Source: Gammaproteobacteria bacterium | Lineage (GTDB): Bacteria; Pseudomonadota; Gammaproteobacteria; Pseudomonadales; Azotimanducaceae | Assembly (NCBI GenBank): GCA_009843635.1 | Contig: VYDB01000015.1 | Location: forward strand, 6,983-70,982 | Reading direction: 5' to 3' | Length of the DNA: 64,000 nt | Shown here: piece after piece, positions 25,752 through 34,127 of the stretch | How positions within the stretch are numbered: position 1 is the first letter of the stretch | Layout of the letters: the number at the start of each line of letters is the position of its first letter | Notes under the pieces: model-generated | What the model saw: the letters and a program-made list of their open reading frames with translations, nothing else | What the model was told of the DNA's origin: nothing | Database searches by the model: none | Translations under genes and position numbers: made by a program

Positions 25752-26834
25752 TCAGAAAAAACCCGCGATGGCGGGTCGGAAGCGGTCCATATCGACCAGG
25801 AAGGAGTCGTGTCCTTGAATGGAGCTTAGGCGCTTGAAATCAACGTCCTTCACGTGTGGCGCCAAGGCGGTGGCTAGGTCGGCCTGTTGATGGGCGGGGA
25901 AGAGGAAGTCCGACTCCACGCCGATGACCAGCGCTTGCTCCAGCTCGACCTGGCTGAGAGCCCGCTCCAAGGTGCCGCCGTGGTCGGCGGCGTCGAACAG
26001 GTCCATGGCTCGTGACAGATAGAGGTAGCAGTTGGCGTCGAACGCGCCGATGAATCGGTTGGCGTGGGCCTCAAGATAGGATTCGACCTCGAAATCGATG
26101 CCGAACGGATGCTCATGGGGCGGTTCCGCCGTGGCCCGCTCGCGCCCGAACCGCTCCGCCCACTCCGCCGCCGAGCGGTAGGTGATCATGCCGAGCTTGC
26201 GCGCCAGCCGCATTCCGGTGATCGGCCCCTTCTCAAAGTCGTAGCGTCCTTGGTGCCATTCGGGGTCGCGGCGAATGATCTCCCGCTGCAGGGAGCGCAG
26301 CGCAATGGCGAAGGGCAGGCTGCGGGCGGCGGCGGAGATCGACACCAGCCTCCGGCTGCGGCCGGGGTGGAGCAGGGTGAAGGCCAGCGCCGTCATGCCG
26401 CCCATCGAGGCGCCGACCACGGTGTGGGCCCGGTCGATGCGCAGATGGTCGAGCACCTGGGCGCCCGCGGCGGCAATGTCCTCCAGGCACAGCACTGGAA
26501 AGTCGAGCCGGTAGTGGGTGTTGGTGGCCGGGTTGATCGAAGCGGGCCCGGTGGAGCCGAAGCAACTGCCCAGTGAATTGACGCAGACCACGAAAAAGCG
26601 CGTCGTGTCGATGGGCTTGTCCGGGCCGACCATGTCCTCCCACCAACCCGCCGAGGGATCGTCGGGCGAGGAGGCGATGTGCGCGGATGGCGAGAGGCCG
26701 GTGAAGACCAGCACCGCGTTGTCTGCCTGCGGACTGAGTGCGCCCAGGGTCTCGAAGGCGATGGTGGGGCTGTCCAAGACGCCCCGGCGCATGTGGAACG
26801 GCCCGTCAACAACGAGTTTGCGGAGTGCGCTCAT
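25752..26834 (-). CDS. metX: Homoserine (or serine) O-acyltransferase, MetX family
   Basis: A 360-residue alpha/beta-hydrolase-fold acyltransferase. The nucleophile Ser is S143 in GASMGGM; the C-terminal GHDSFL holds the catalytic His. It acylates homoserine (acetyl- or succinyl-CoA) to start methionine synthesis; some MetX proteins act on L-serine for cysteine synthesis, and sequence reading cannot separate them. It is the last gene of a CoA-chemistry operon and carries its own intrinsic terminator inside the final codons. Confidence 0.87.
   Translation of the reverse strand: MSALRKLVVDGPFHMRRGVLDSPTIAFETLGALSPQADNAVLVFTGLSPSAHIASSPDDPSAGWWEDMVGPDKPIDTTRFFVVCVNSLGSCFGSTGPASINPATNTHYRLDFPVLCLEDIAAAGAQVLDHLRIDRAHTVVGASMGGMTALAFTLLHPGRSRRLVSISAAARSLPFAIALRSLQREIIRRDPEWHQGRYDFEKGPITGMRLARKLGMITYRSAAEWAERFGRERATAEPPHEHPFGIDFEVESYLEAHANRFIGAFDANCYLYLSRAMDLFDAADHGGTLERALSQVELEQALVIGVESDFLFPAHQQADLATALAPHVKDVDFKRLSSIQGHDSFLVDMDRFRPAIAGFF
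25756..25776 (-). terminator. Intrinsic terminator inside the end of metX
   Basis: On the minus strand, ACCCGC (25776-25771) and GCGGGT (25766-25761) form a 6-base stem with a 4-base loop, followed by a run of T ending in the TTC and TGA of metX. The stem and T tract encode the last residues (PAIAGFF), and the stop comes only one codon after the tract. Confidence 0.8.
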
Positions 26835-26852
26835 GACTTCCTGATTTTGCGG

Positions 26853-28031
26853 CTAAGCCAGATTACGACTCGACGGCCTGCCCAGCAGCCGGTCGGAAAT
26901 GATGCGCAGTTGAATCTCGCTGGTGCCCTCGAAGATCTTGGTCAGGCGGGCATCGCGCCAGTAGCGTTCCACGGCGTGCAGCTTGGTGTAGCCGGCGCCG
27001 CCAAGAACCTGCAGGGCGTCGGAGGTGACCCGTTCGGCCATCTCGCTGGCGTACCACTTCACCATGGCGGCTTCGCGGTCGGCTTTTTCGCCGTTGTCCA
27101 TGAGCGTGGCGACGTGGTACATGAGTTGCCGGGCGGCCTCCACCTCGCTGGCCATGCGGGCGATCTTGAAGCGGGTTTCCTGGAAGTCGGCGATGGGGAC
27201 GCCGAACTGAACCCGCTCGTGGGCGTAGTCCATGGCGTCCTCCAGCGCTCCCCGCGCCAAGCCGATGGAGCGCGCCGCCGTATGTGCCCGGGCCACGTTC
27301 AGCCAGTTGACGGTGTTCTTGAAGCCGTCGCCGGTGCCGCCGGTGATGACGTTCTCCTTGGGAATGCGGCAGCCGTCGAAGGCCAGTTCAAAGGTGTTCC
27401 AGCCGAAGTAGCCGATTTTGGGGATGGGTGATCCGGAGCAGCCTTCCGGCAGGCTGCCGCGCTCCTTCTCGATGATGAAATTCTTCAGGCCCTTGAGCGC
27501 TGGATCGTCGCTGCCCTCGGCACGGGCCAGCAGTTGAATGTAGTCGGCGCCGTCGGCGAAGGTGCACCAATACTTGTTGCCGGTGATCACCCACTCGTCC
27601 CCGTCCAGCACCGCCCGGCAACTGACCGAGGCGAGGTCGGAGCCGACGTTGGGCTCGGAAAGGGATACGGCGGCCAAGTACTTCCCCTGGGCGGCCTTGG
27701 CAGTCAGTTCGCGGCGCTTGTCCTCCGGCCAGCCGCCGACGCTCATCAGGGAGGCCGCCCGGGCGATGATGCTGGCCACGCTCATCCAGCCCCGGGCCAA
27801 TTCCTCGGCCACCAAGCAGTATTCGAAGACGCCCAGGCCCATGCCGCCATGCTCCTCGGACATCTGGATGCCGAAGTAGCCCATTTCGCCCATCTTGTCG
27901 CGCAGCGCCATGGGGATTTCGCCCTGTACGGGGTCGAGCGCGTTGGCCGCTGGCAGCACTTCGTTCTTGGTGAACTCCCGCGCCACGTCCTGAATCATGC
28001 GGCGCTCTTCGGTGAGGTAGTGCTCGGTCAT
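26853..28031 (-). CDS. Acyl-CoA dehydrogenase
   Basis: A 392-residue FAD acyl-CoA dehydrogenase of the usual length, oxidising an acyl-CoA to the 2-enoyl-CoA and passing electrons to ETF. It has the family signatures in the middle (LSEPNVGSDLASV and YWCTFAD) and near the C terminus (GGAGYTK and RDARLTKIFEGTSEIQ, with the catalytic Glu in the loop of this last block or nearby). It starts 12 bases after the stop of the CitE-like gene, within the operon. Its position with a CitE-like lyase and MaoC proteins suggests a branched or dicarboxylic acyl-CoA as substrate. Confidence 0.9.
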   Translation of the reverse strand: MTEHYLTEERRMIQDVAREFTKNEVLPAANALDPVQGEIPMALRDKMGEMGYFGIQMSEEHGGMGLGVFEYCLVAEELARGWMSVASIIARAASLMSVGGWPEDKRRELTAKAAQGKYLAAVSLSEPNVGSDLASVSCRAVLDGDEWVITGNKYWCTFADGADYIQLLARAEGSDDPALKGLKNFIIEKERGSLPEGCSGSPIPKIGYFGWNTFELAFDGCRIPKENVITGGTGDGFKNTVNWLNVARAHTAARSIGLARGALEDAMDYAHERVQFGVPIADFQETRFKIARMASEVEAARQLMYHVATLMDNGEKADREAAMVKWYASEMAERVTSDALQVLGGAGYTKLHAVERYWRDARLTKIFEGTSEIQLRIISDRLLGRPSSRNLA

Positions 28032-28043
28032 TGGTATTCGGAG

Positions 28044-28955
28044 TCAGATGCCGATGAGGTCGGCCCGGTCGATGGTGTTCTGCACGATGCGGATGCTCGC
28101 GGCATCGACCATGACGCCATCGACGTTGATCGAGCCGACGCCTTGGGCCAGCGCCTCGTCGTAGGCCGCCTTCTGGGCCCGTGCCGAGGCGACGTCCGCC
28201 GCGGAGGGCGTGAAGACTTCGTTGGCCAGCTCGACCTGGCTCGGATGGATCGCCCACTTGCCGGCCATGCCCAGCGCATGGGCGCGTTCGGCTTCCTTGC
28301 GGTATGCCTCGGGGTTGCGGAAGTTGGCGTAAGGGCCGTCCACCGGATCGATGCCATTGGCTCGGCAGGCGATGGTCATTTGGTAGCGGGGGTAGTGCCA
28401 GAGGTCGGGCGGATAGCTGCCCGAGCCGCCCACGGTGGCGATCTGCATCTGCTGGCTGGCCGAGTAGTCACCCATGCCGAACACCAGGCACTCCAGGCGG
28501 TCGGAGCAGGCGGCGATCTCATCGACGTTCATCATGCCTTCGACCTCCTCGATCAGGCATTCGATGCCGATGCGCCGGGTGAGGCCGAGCTTCTGTTCAA
28601 GTTGGTCGAGCATGAGGTGCACGAAGATCACGTCCGCCGCCCGCTTGGCCTTGGTGAGCATGAGGGTGTCGAGCTTGGCGCCGGCGCCGGTTACCACTTC
28701 GATGATGTCGTCGTGGCACCACTCGGTCTCCACGTCGTTGATGCGCACGCAGACGGTGCGCGGCTGCCATTCCAAGCCGTTGATGGCCTCGACGACCTGC
28801 CCCCGGGCATCGGCCTTGGCATTGGGGGCCACGGCATCCTCCAAGTCAAGGAACACATGGTCAAGGTCCAGGCCAGCGGCCTTGGCCATCATTTTCTCGG
28901 AACTGCCGGGCACGGAGAGTTGGCAGCGGCGGGGGCGGCGGGGTTGGGGACTCAT
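28044..28955 (-). CDS. HpcH/HpaI (CitE-like) CoA-ester lyase
   Basis: A 303-residue TIM-barrel aldolase of the CitE/malyl-CoA lyase family. The N-terminal SVPGSSEKMMAKA and LDLEDAV segments, and later EVEGMMN, hold the CoA- and metal-binding residues. It splits or forms hydroxyacyl-CoA esters such as malyl-, beta-methylmalyl- or citramalyl-CoA. It overlaps the preceding MaoC gene by 4 bases. Together with the MaoC proteins this looks like citramalyl- or methylmalyl-CoA cleavage, which is inference. Confidence 0.88.
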   Translation of the reverse strand: MSPQPRRPRRCQLSVPGSSEKMMAKAAGLDLDHVFLDLEDAVAPNAKADARGQVVEAINGLEWQPRTVCVRINDVETEWCHDDIIEVVTGAGAKLDTLMLTKAKRAADVIFVHLMLDQLEQKLGLTRRIGIECLIEEVEGMMNVDEIAACSDRLECLVFGMGDYSASQQMQIATVGGSGSYPPDLWHYPRYQMTIACRANGIDPVDGPYANFRNPEAYRKEAERAHALGMAGKWAIHPSQVELANEVFTPSAADVASARAQKAAYDEALAQGVGSINVDGVMVDAASIRIVQNTIDRADLIGI

Positions 28956-29440
28956 GGGCTCCTCGTTTCAGTTGGCTTTTTCTTCACTAGCAGGGTACGT
29001 TCACCCTCGAACACGACTTGGTCCTTCTGGTTGACGCCGTAGTGCTTGAACACAACGATCCCGGCGTCTGGCTGGTCGCCTTGGCGCTTTTCCAGCACCT
29101 CGCTGTAGGCGTAGAGCGTATCGCCGTGGAACACCGGCGCCCTGAGGCGAATCTTGTCGAGGCCGATCTCCGCGATGGCGTTCTCGCCGGTGTCCTGCAT
29201 GGCCAAGCCAATCACCATCGCGATGGTGACGCCGCCGAACTGCAGCCGGGCGTTCCAGCCCTCGCGGCCCATGGCGTTCTTTTGCATGAGGTCTTCGTTG
29301 AAGTGCCCTTCGGCGGTGTTCAGCACCTGCAGGGTGATGCCCACGTTGTCCTGTTCGCACATGGTCTTGCCCCGGGCATGGCGCATGACCGCACCGGGCT
29401 CGAAGTCCTCGAAGTAGTTGCTGTCGCCGGTCAGCGCCAT
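28952..29440 (-). CDS. MaoC-family enoyl-CoA hydratase/dehydratase (first copy)
   Basis: A 162-residue single hot-dog-fold protein of the MaoC type. It overlaps the preceding, paralogous MaoC gene by 1 base and the lyase gene by 4, so it is probably made as a pair with it. Single hot-dog copies of this size act as homodimers or as a heterodimer of two unequal subunits. The hydration of mesaconyl- or 2-methylfumaryl-type CoA esters is a typical role in this setting. Confidence 0.85.
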   Translation of the reverse strand: MALTGDSNYFEDFEPGAVMRHARGKTMCEQDNVGITLQVLNTAEGHFNEDLMQKNAMGREGWNARLQFGGVTIAMVIGLAMQDTGENAIAEIGLDKIRLRAPVFHGDTLYAYSEVLEKRQGDQPDAGIVVFKHYGVNQKDQVVFEGERTLLVKKKPTETRSP

Positions 29441-29928
29441 CAGCCGGCCCGCCTGCGAACGAGGTTAGTGCGGCGAAACGCGATCACCGCCTCGCCGCGC
29501 TGGTTGAAGCCTTCCGTGTGCCAAGTCACGATGCCGAACTTCGGCTGGCTGTTGGAGGCCTTGGCGTTTTCCACTTGGCTGCGGGCCGTTAGGGTATCGC
29601 CGGGATAGACGGGCTGGATGAATTGGCAATCGTCGACGCCGAGAAACGGACCGCCGCCTTCGCTCAAGTCCTCCACGCTCAGCCCGAACACCGTGTTGAA
29701 CACCAGCAGGGGATTGACCTGCACCCCGGGATGGCCCATGGACTGGGCATAGGGTGCGTTGAAGTAGAGCGGGCAGAACGACAGCGTCTGGGTGGTGAAG
29801 GCGGCGTTGTCGCCTTCGGTCAGGGTTCGGCCCCAGTGGTGTTCGAACACCCGGCCCGGCGTCATGTCCTCGAAACGGTTGCCCTTGGGCATGGGCACCG
29901 CCCGGCTGCGGAAGTCGGCGTCACCCAT
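29440..29928 (-). CDS. MaoC-family enoyl-CoA hydratase/dehydratase (second copy)
   Basis: A 162-residue MaoC hot-dog protein, diverged from its neighbour at 28952-29440 but of the same length. The conserved MaoC core appears as RTLTEGDN near residue 34-41, with the hydratase substrate-pocket helix following. It overlaps the MmgE/PrpD gene by 8 bases. The two together may form a heterodimeric hydratase. Substrate not predictable from sequence. Confidence 0.85.
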   Translation of the reverse strand: MGDADFRSRAVPMPKGNRFEDMTPGRVFEHHWGRTLTEGDNAAFTTQTLSFCPLYFNAPYAQSMGHPGVQVNPLLVFNTVFGLSVEDLSEGGGPFLGVDDCQFIQPVYPGDTLTARSQVENAKASNSQPKFGIVTWHTEGFNQRGEAVIAFRRTNLVRRRAG

Positions 29929-31264
29929 CGGCGCTTCTCAGCAAGTGCATCAGCCCCGCGACGCTGTCCGCCTGCTCAAGTTCGTGGCAGGCTTCGATGA
30001 TGGCGTTGGCCGCGGTGTCGCCTAAGCGCGGGGCAACCAGGGCGCGGAACTTGGTTTCAAGCTTGCGCCATTGAGCGTCGAGATCGGTCATTGGAATGGC
30101 AACGTTGCAGGCTTCGGAGAAGGTGTGGTCATCGACCGTGCGGATGTTGACGATGCTGTTGGGGTTGCGCTCGGCGTGGGCGGCAACGCTCACCCGATCT
30201 CGCAACGCGGCCAGTTCCTCGCTTTGGGCGGCTTCATCGGTGAACACGTCGATGCTGGCGGTGTTCACGCCCGCCATCGCCATGGCGGCGGTGAGGCGCA
30301 GGCTGAACTTGGCTTCCAGCCCGGTTTGGGGCTCGGGAATGTTGCAGACCTTGAGGTGGCCCTGATCCACGCGAATGTCCATGTCGGCGATGTCCTTGGG
30401 CGCGAGGCCGTGGCGCTCGCTTAAGGTACGCACCGCCTCGATGGAGGAATGGGTCAGGTAGCAGGCGGCGTGGTACTTGAAGCAGATGTCCTGGGTGTAG
30501 GCGGGTTCGGCCAGCGCCTTCTCCCACTGCTCGGCGCTGCCGCACTCGCTCTGCGTCGCGAGGAAGCCTTGATCGGCTTCCAAGATATCCAAGCGGCTGC
30601 TGAAGCCCCGGGCGGCGAGATTGGCCGCATCAACGCCGGTGGCAGCGGCGTGGCCGGCATGCAGGGGCTTGCACATGGTGCCGAATTGCGACTTGAGGCC
30701 GGCGGCCTGGGTGCCGGCGATGCCAAGCGTCGCGGCGGTTTCCGCCACATCGAGATGGCGCATGCGGGCAGCGGCGGCTGCCGCGCCGAAAGCGCCCAAC
30801 GTGCCGGTGGCGTGCCAGCCCCGCGCGTAATGGTTGGGGCCGGCGAAGCGGCCGAGAATGCACTCGGCATCCACCCCGGCGCAAAAGGCGGCGATGACGT
30901 CGGCGCCGCTGCGGCCAAGATGCTCGGCCAGGGCGAGAACCGCCGGCGCCACGGGAACCGTGGGATGGCCGGTCATGGCGTTGTGAACGTCGTCGTAATC
31001 GTGGGCATGGCCGGCAGAGCCGTTGAACAGCGCCGCCTGACGCACGGAGGCACGGCCCGGACGGCCCATGAGCTGGGCCTGCGGGTGGCCGCCCTCGGCG
31101 TCGATTTCCGCTGCCAAGATGTCAGCCAGCGGCTCCCGCGCACCCGCGATCGCAACGCCGATGAAGTCCATCAACGCTTGGCGCGCGACCACCCGCGCCG
31201 CATCCGGAATGCACTCGGTGCGCGTGTCAACGATGCGCTCGGCCAACTGCCGCGTGATTTCCAT
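29921..31264 (-). CDS. MmgE/PrpD-family protein
   Basis: A 447-residue member of the 2-methylcitrate dehydratase/cis-aconitate decarboxylase family, which acts on 2-methylcitrate, citrate-like acids or cis-aconitate. ATG 31264 is chosen; further upstream the frame runs through the repeat region and non-coding DNA. It heads the operon MmgE-MaoC-MaoC-CitE-ACAD-metX with 8-, 1- and 4-base overlaps between neighbours. A true prpBC (methylcitrate lyase/synthase) pair is missing, so the methylcitrate cycle is unlikely to be its context. Confidence 0.88.
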   Translation of the reverse strand: MEITRQLAERIVDTRTECIPDAARVVARQALMDFIGVAIAGAREPLADILAAEIDAEGGHPQAQLMGRPGRASVRQAALFNGSAGHAHDYDDVHNAMTGHPTVPVAPAVLALAEHLGRSGADVIAAFCAGVDAECILGRFAGPNHYARGWHATGTLGAFGAAAAAARMRHLDVAETAATLGIAGTQAAGLKSQFGTMCKPLHAGHAAATGVDAANLAARGFSSRLDILEADQGFLATQSECGSAEQWEKALAEPAYTQDICFKYHAACYLTHSSIEAVRTLSERHGLAPKDIADMDIRVDQGHLKVCNIPEPQTGLEAKFSLRLTAAMAMAGVNTASIDVFTDEAAQSEELAALRDRVSVAAHAERNPNSIVNIRTVDDHTFSEACNVAIPMTDLDAQWRKLETKFRALVAPRLGDTAANAIIEACHELEQADSVAGLMHLLRSADG

Positions 31265-31349
31265 TAAGGTCGCCCCTCGTTTGAAGCGGCTAACGCTAGC
31301 CGAGCAACGCGACCGGTGCAAGGTTAACGAGCAGTTTGATTTCCCTAGA

Positions 31350-31387
31350 GGGATGGCGTCCCGCCCTCGGACGGGCGCGAAGCGCCG
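31350..31387. repeat. Second copy of the palindromic repeat
   Basis: GCCCTCGGACGGG-CGCGAAGCGCCG here matches 24673-24698 except for one missing G. The GGCGC/GCGCC hairpin around GAA (31374-31386) and a GGGA/TCCC palindrome just before it are preserved. It lies in the 194-base gap between the divergent MmgE and ferredoxin-like genes, which holds nothing else I can recognise. Confidence 0.65.
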
Positions 31388-31458
31388 GCCCCCTTGCGCG
31401 TCGGAAGGGCCGATGAGCCGTCCGCTGCCCTTGATTTGGGTCGATGGCCTAGGATGAA

Positions 31459-32328
31459 ATGCCGTCGATGAGCGAGCGAATCTACTGTAGCGAAGCGAGC
31501 GCCGATCAGCCCATGCTGGGCACCGCCGCCGTGGTGGACGTTTGGCTGCTGCTCGAATACCGCCCCGCTTGGCGGCCAAAGGCGATCACCGACAACGCCT
31601 TGGGTGAGGGTGTCCGGAGTTGGTTGGCGCAAGGGCTCGAAGGGCTAGAGAGCCAAGGCCACAAAGTGCGTGCGCAGTTCATCCGCCAACCGGAAATCGA
31701 CCGGCCGGACACCCGCTTGCTGGTTCATCATGACGGCGTGCTGCGCGCCTTCGAGTCCGGTGGTCCGGGCTACGACGGCCTGATCCGCACACCAATCGAG
31801 GCGCTGTTCCATGGCCATTCAGGTGAGCGCCTTGAAGTGCCCCGCTACTTCGTCTGCACCAACGGTCAGCGCGACCTGTGCTGCGCCCGCTTTGGATTGC
31901 CCCTATACAATCGGCTGCGCGAACGCCTTGGAGAGCGTGTTTGGCAAGTGACCCACCTGGGCGGCCACCGCTTCGCGCCCAACGTGCTGGTGCTGCCGCA
32001 GGGGGTGCTGTACGGGCGCGTGGGCGCTGAGGATGAGTCAATCGAGCGCTTTGTCGCCGAGGTGGAAGCGGGGAGGGTGCCGCGGCGCCATCTTCGCGGC
32101 CGATCCTGCTATCCCAAGCCCGTGCAGGCAGCGGAGGGATTTGCCGGTCTTGAGGGCTTGGAGTGGGTCGCGTCTGAGGTTCGCGATAGCCACACTAGGG
32201 TGACCTTCGACCACCAAGGAGAATCGCTGCTGGTCAACGTGGCAATGGCGGATGAGGCGGTGCCGGTGCTGGCGAGTTGCGGTGATCAGCAACTGCAATC
32301 CGAACGGCCTTATCGCTTGGTTGACTGA
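31459..32328 (+). CDS. Sucrase/ferredoxin-like family protein
   Basis: A 289-residue protein of the Suc-Fer family, which has a thioredoxin-like ferredoxin domain. The motif CTNGQRDLCCARFG near residues 130-145 and HLGGHRFAPNVLVLP near 165 are the family marks and carry the [2Fe-2S] ligands. The start could also be ATG 31468. It converges with the acyltransferase gene with a 19-base overlap at the 3' ends. Function in cells is not well defined. Confidence 0.82.
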   Translation: MPSMSERIYCSEASADQPMLGTAAVVDVWLLLEYRPAWRPKAITDNALGEGVRSWLAQGLEGLESQGHKVRAQFIRQPEIDRPDTRLLVHHDGVLRAFESGGPGYDGLIRTPIEALFHGHSGERLEVPRYFVCTNGQRDLCCARFGLPLYNRLRERLGERVWQVTHLGGHRFAPNVLVLPQGVLYGRVGAEDESIERFVAEVEAGRVPRRHLRGRSCYPKPVQAAEGFAGLEGLEWVASEVRDSHTRVTFDHQGESLLVNVAMADEAVPVLASCGDQQLQSERPYRLVD

Positions 32329-33143
32329 AAGCGGGCTGGTCCCCGTGCCAGCGGCCCGGTGACGAACGCCTGCATCTCGGCGGTGAGCTGAGCCGGGTCT
32401 GAACTGCCACCGGCGTCAATTTCAGGGGCGAAACGAATTCGATACTTCCAGCGCTGCTTGTTGATCAGCTCCCGGAACAGGGTCATGTCCTTGAGTTCGG
32501 TGTTGATCGCGTACAGCAGGTAGTACAGCCATGAATTGCGGGCCTTGATGTGGGCGGGCACGATGGGGCAACCGTACTTGCGGGCAAGGCTGACCGCCGT
32601 GGTGGTCCACTCCCGCTCGATCAATCCCCCAATACTCGGCCGGGCCAAGCGCCCTGACGGGAAAATCACCACTAATCGGTCCTCGCGAAAGGCCCGCACC
32701 ATGTGGCGCACGGTCTCCTTGTTGCGGGCGTGGCCCCGGCGCTCCTCCACCCATTCCACCGGAATCACGGAATCGACCAAGTTGGGCGCCGCCCGCACCG
32801 CATCCCGGTTGGCGAAGAACACCACATCCCGGCGCACCTGCTTGATGGCGTCATAAAGGGCGATCCCGTCGGCGATGCCGGCCGGATGGTTGGGCGTAAC
32901 CAGAGCCCGTCCGGTTGCGGGCAGCCACGCCAAGCCGTGCGTCTCCACCCGCAAGCGCAGCATGTCGCTCAAGTGATCGAAGATTTCCTGCCCGGACATG
33001 GGTTGCACCCGGTCGATCAACGCCACCGCCCGCGGATAGGCGATCAACGGGTAAAGAAAGGTGCGCACTAAGCGCCAAACGAAGGGCCGTTGCCGAAGCT
33101 TTTCGGCCCGCTCTTCGATCAGCACATCTACGATATGGGGCAT
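32310..33143 (-). CDS. Lysophospholipid/1-acylglycerol-3-phosphate-type acyltransferase (PlsC family)
   Basis: A 277-residue acyltransferase. The HX4D-like box is NHPAGIADG, and a later FPSGRLARPS resembles the PEGTRS block. It would acylate a lysophospholipid, glycerol phosphate or sphingoid-type acceptor on the cytoplasmic membrane face. Its start overlaps the alpha/beta hydrolase gene by 16 bases, so the two form a small operon. The missing strict HX4D acid spacing makes substrate assignment unsafe. Confidence 0.8.
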   Translation of the reverse strand: MPHIVDVLIEERAEKLRQRPFVWRLVRTFLYPLIAYPRAVALIDRVQPMSGQEIFDHLSDMLRLRVETHGLAWLPATGRALVTPNHPAGIADGIALYDAIKQVRRDVVFFANRDAVRAAPNLVDSVIPVEWVEERRGHARNKETVRHMVRAFREDRLVVIFPSGRLARPSIGGLIEREWTTTAVSLARKYGCPIVPAHIKARNSWLYYLLYAINTELKDMTLFRELINKQRWKYRIRFAPEIDAGGSSDPAQLTAEMQAFVTGPLARGPARFQSTKR

Positions 33144-33916
33144 TGTTCGACGAACTCCGCCAGCGCTCGGTTGAAAGCATCGGCGGCTTCCAGGTTGACG
33201 GCGTGACCGGCATCGAGATCGACGATCCGCACTTGCCGCATGTGGTCGGCAACGAATTGCCGGTGGGGCTGAAAGCGCGTCTCCCGAGCGCCGTTCAGAA
33301 GCAGAGCAGGGCGTGGGTTGCCGCCGAGTTCGCTGCGCACCGAGGCTTCCGGTGTCGTGCAGCGGATCGCGTTGGCGACCCCTTGCGGCTTAAGCCGGGC
33401 CGCATCGGCCAGAACCAAGGCCCGGCTGGCTGGGTCGATCCGCTTTGCGAAGCGCGGATGCACGGGTATGCGTTCAATGGCCCGGCTTCCCCCGGCCAGG
33501 ATGCGGGCCGCGGACGCCTCGGCCTCGTCTCGCCAGAGCGCCACCTGCTCCGCATCGGCCAAGGCCGATGTGGAATTGGTGAAGGCATGGCCGATAACTC
33601 GCTCGGGGTGCGTCAGGGCGTAACGCACGGTCAAGCCGGCACCTAAGGAATAGCCGCACAGGAACCAACGCTCCGCGCCCAAAGCTTGGCGGATGGCCTC
33701 GAAGGCCTTGACGTAGGCGCTGGGCCGGTAGCATTCCACGTCCACTGGCGCGGGGGAGTCGCCGTGGCCCAGCAGATCGACCACCACGGGCTGGCAGACC
33801 GCGCCCAAGGCCGCGAGGTTCGGGTGCCACTGGTTTGGCCCCATCAGAAACCCATGTACCAACAACAGGTAGGGACCGGTACCCGGATGAACCTGCCAAT
33901 GAAGCCTCATGGCCAT
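33128..33916 (-). CDS. Alpha/beta-fold hydrolase
   Basis: A 262-residue serine hydrolase. A GYSLGAG nucleophile elbow is present near residue 90-96, the oxyanion HGFLMG near 21-26, and a C-terminal GHAVNLEAADAFN supplies the His. It resembles MenH-like or bromoperoxidase-like hydrolases; no menaquinone genes accompany it. It is upstream of and coupled to the PlsC gene, so an esterase role on lipid or acyl intermediates is plausible but unproved. Confidence 0.85.
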   Translation of the reverse strand: MAMRLHWQVHPGTGPYLLLVHGFLMGPNQWHPNLAALGAVCQPVVVDLLGHGDSPAPVDVECYRPSAYVKAFEAIRQALGAERWFLCGYSLGAGLTVRYALTHPERVIGHAFTNSTSALADAEQVALWRDEAEASAARILAGGSRAIERIPVHPRFAKRIDPASRALVLADAARLKPQGVANAIRCTTPEASVRSELGGNPRPALLLNGARETRFQPHRQFVADHMRQVRIVDLDAGHAVNLEAADAFNRALAEFVEQCPIS

Positions 33917-34127
33917 CGGGTTGTCTCAATTTGTTTCATGGAAACGACAAGAATTGTGCCCTCGCCTTTGCGCGGTGAACGGTTAGGCTACCTGATTGGG
34001 GCGCACGCAAGGAAGGCATGACCATGGACCGATACGGCGCTTTGCCCGAACCCAGTAAACTCGGCTGACGGGGCGGAGGATCAGACAGGTAAGATAGGGG
34101 GCTCCAATCGGCAGAACTGAGGGACGC

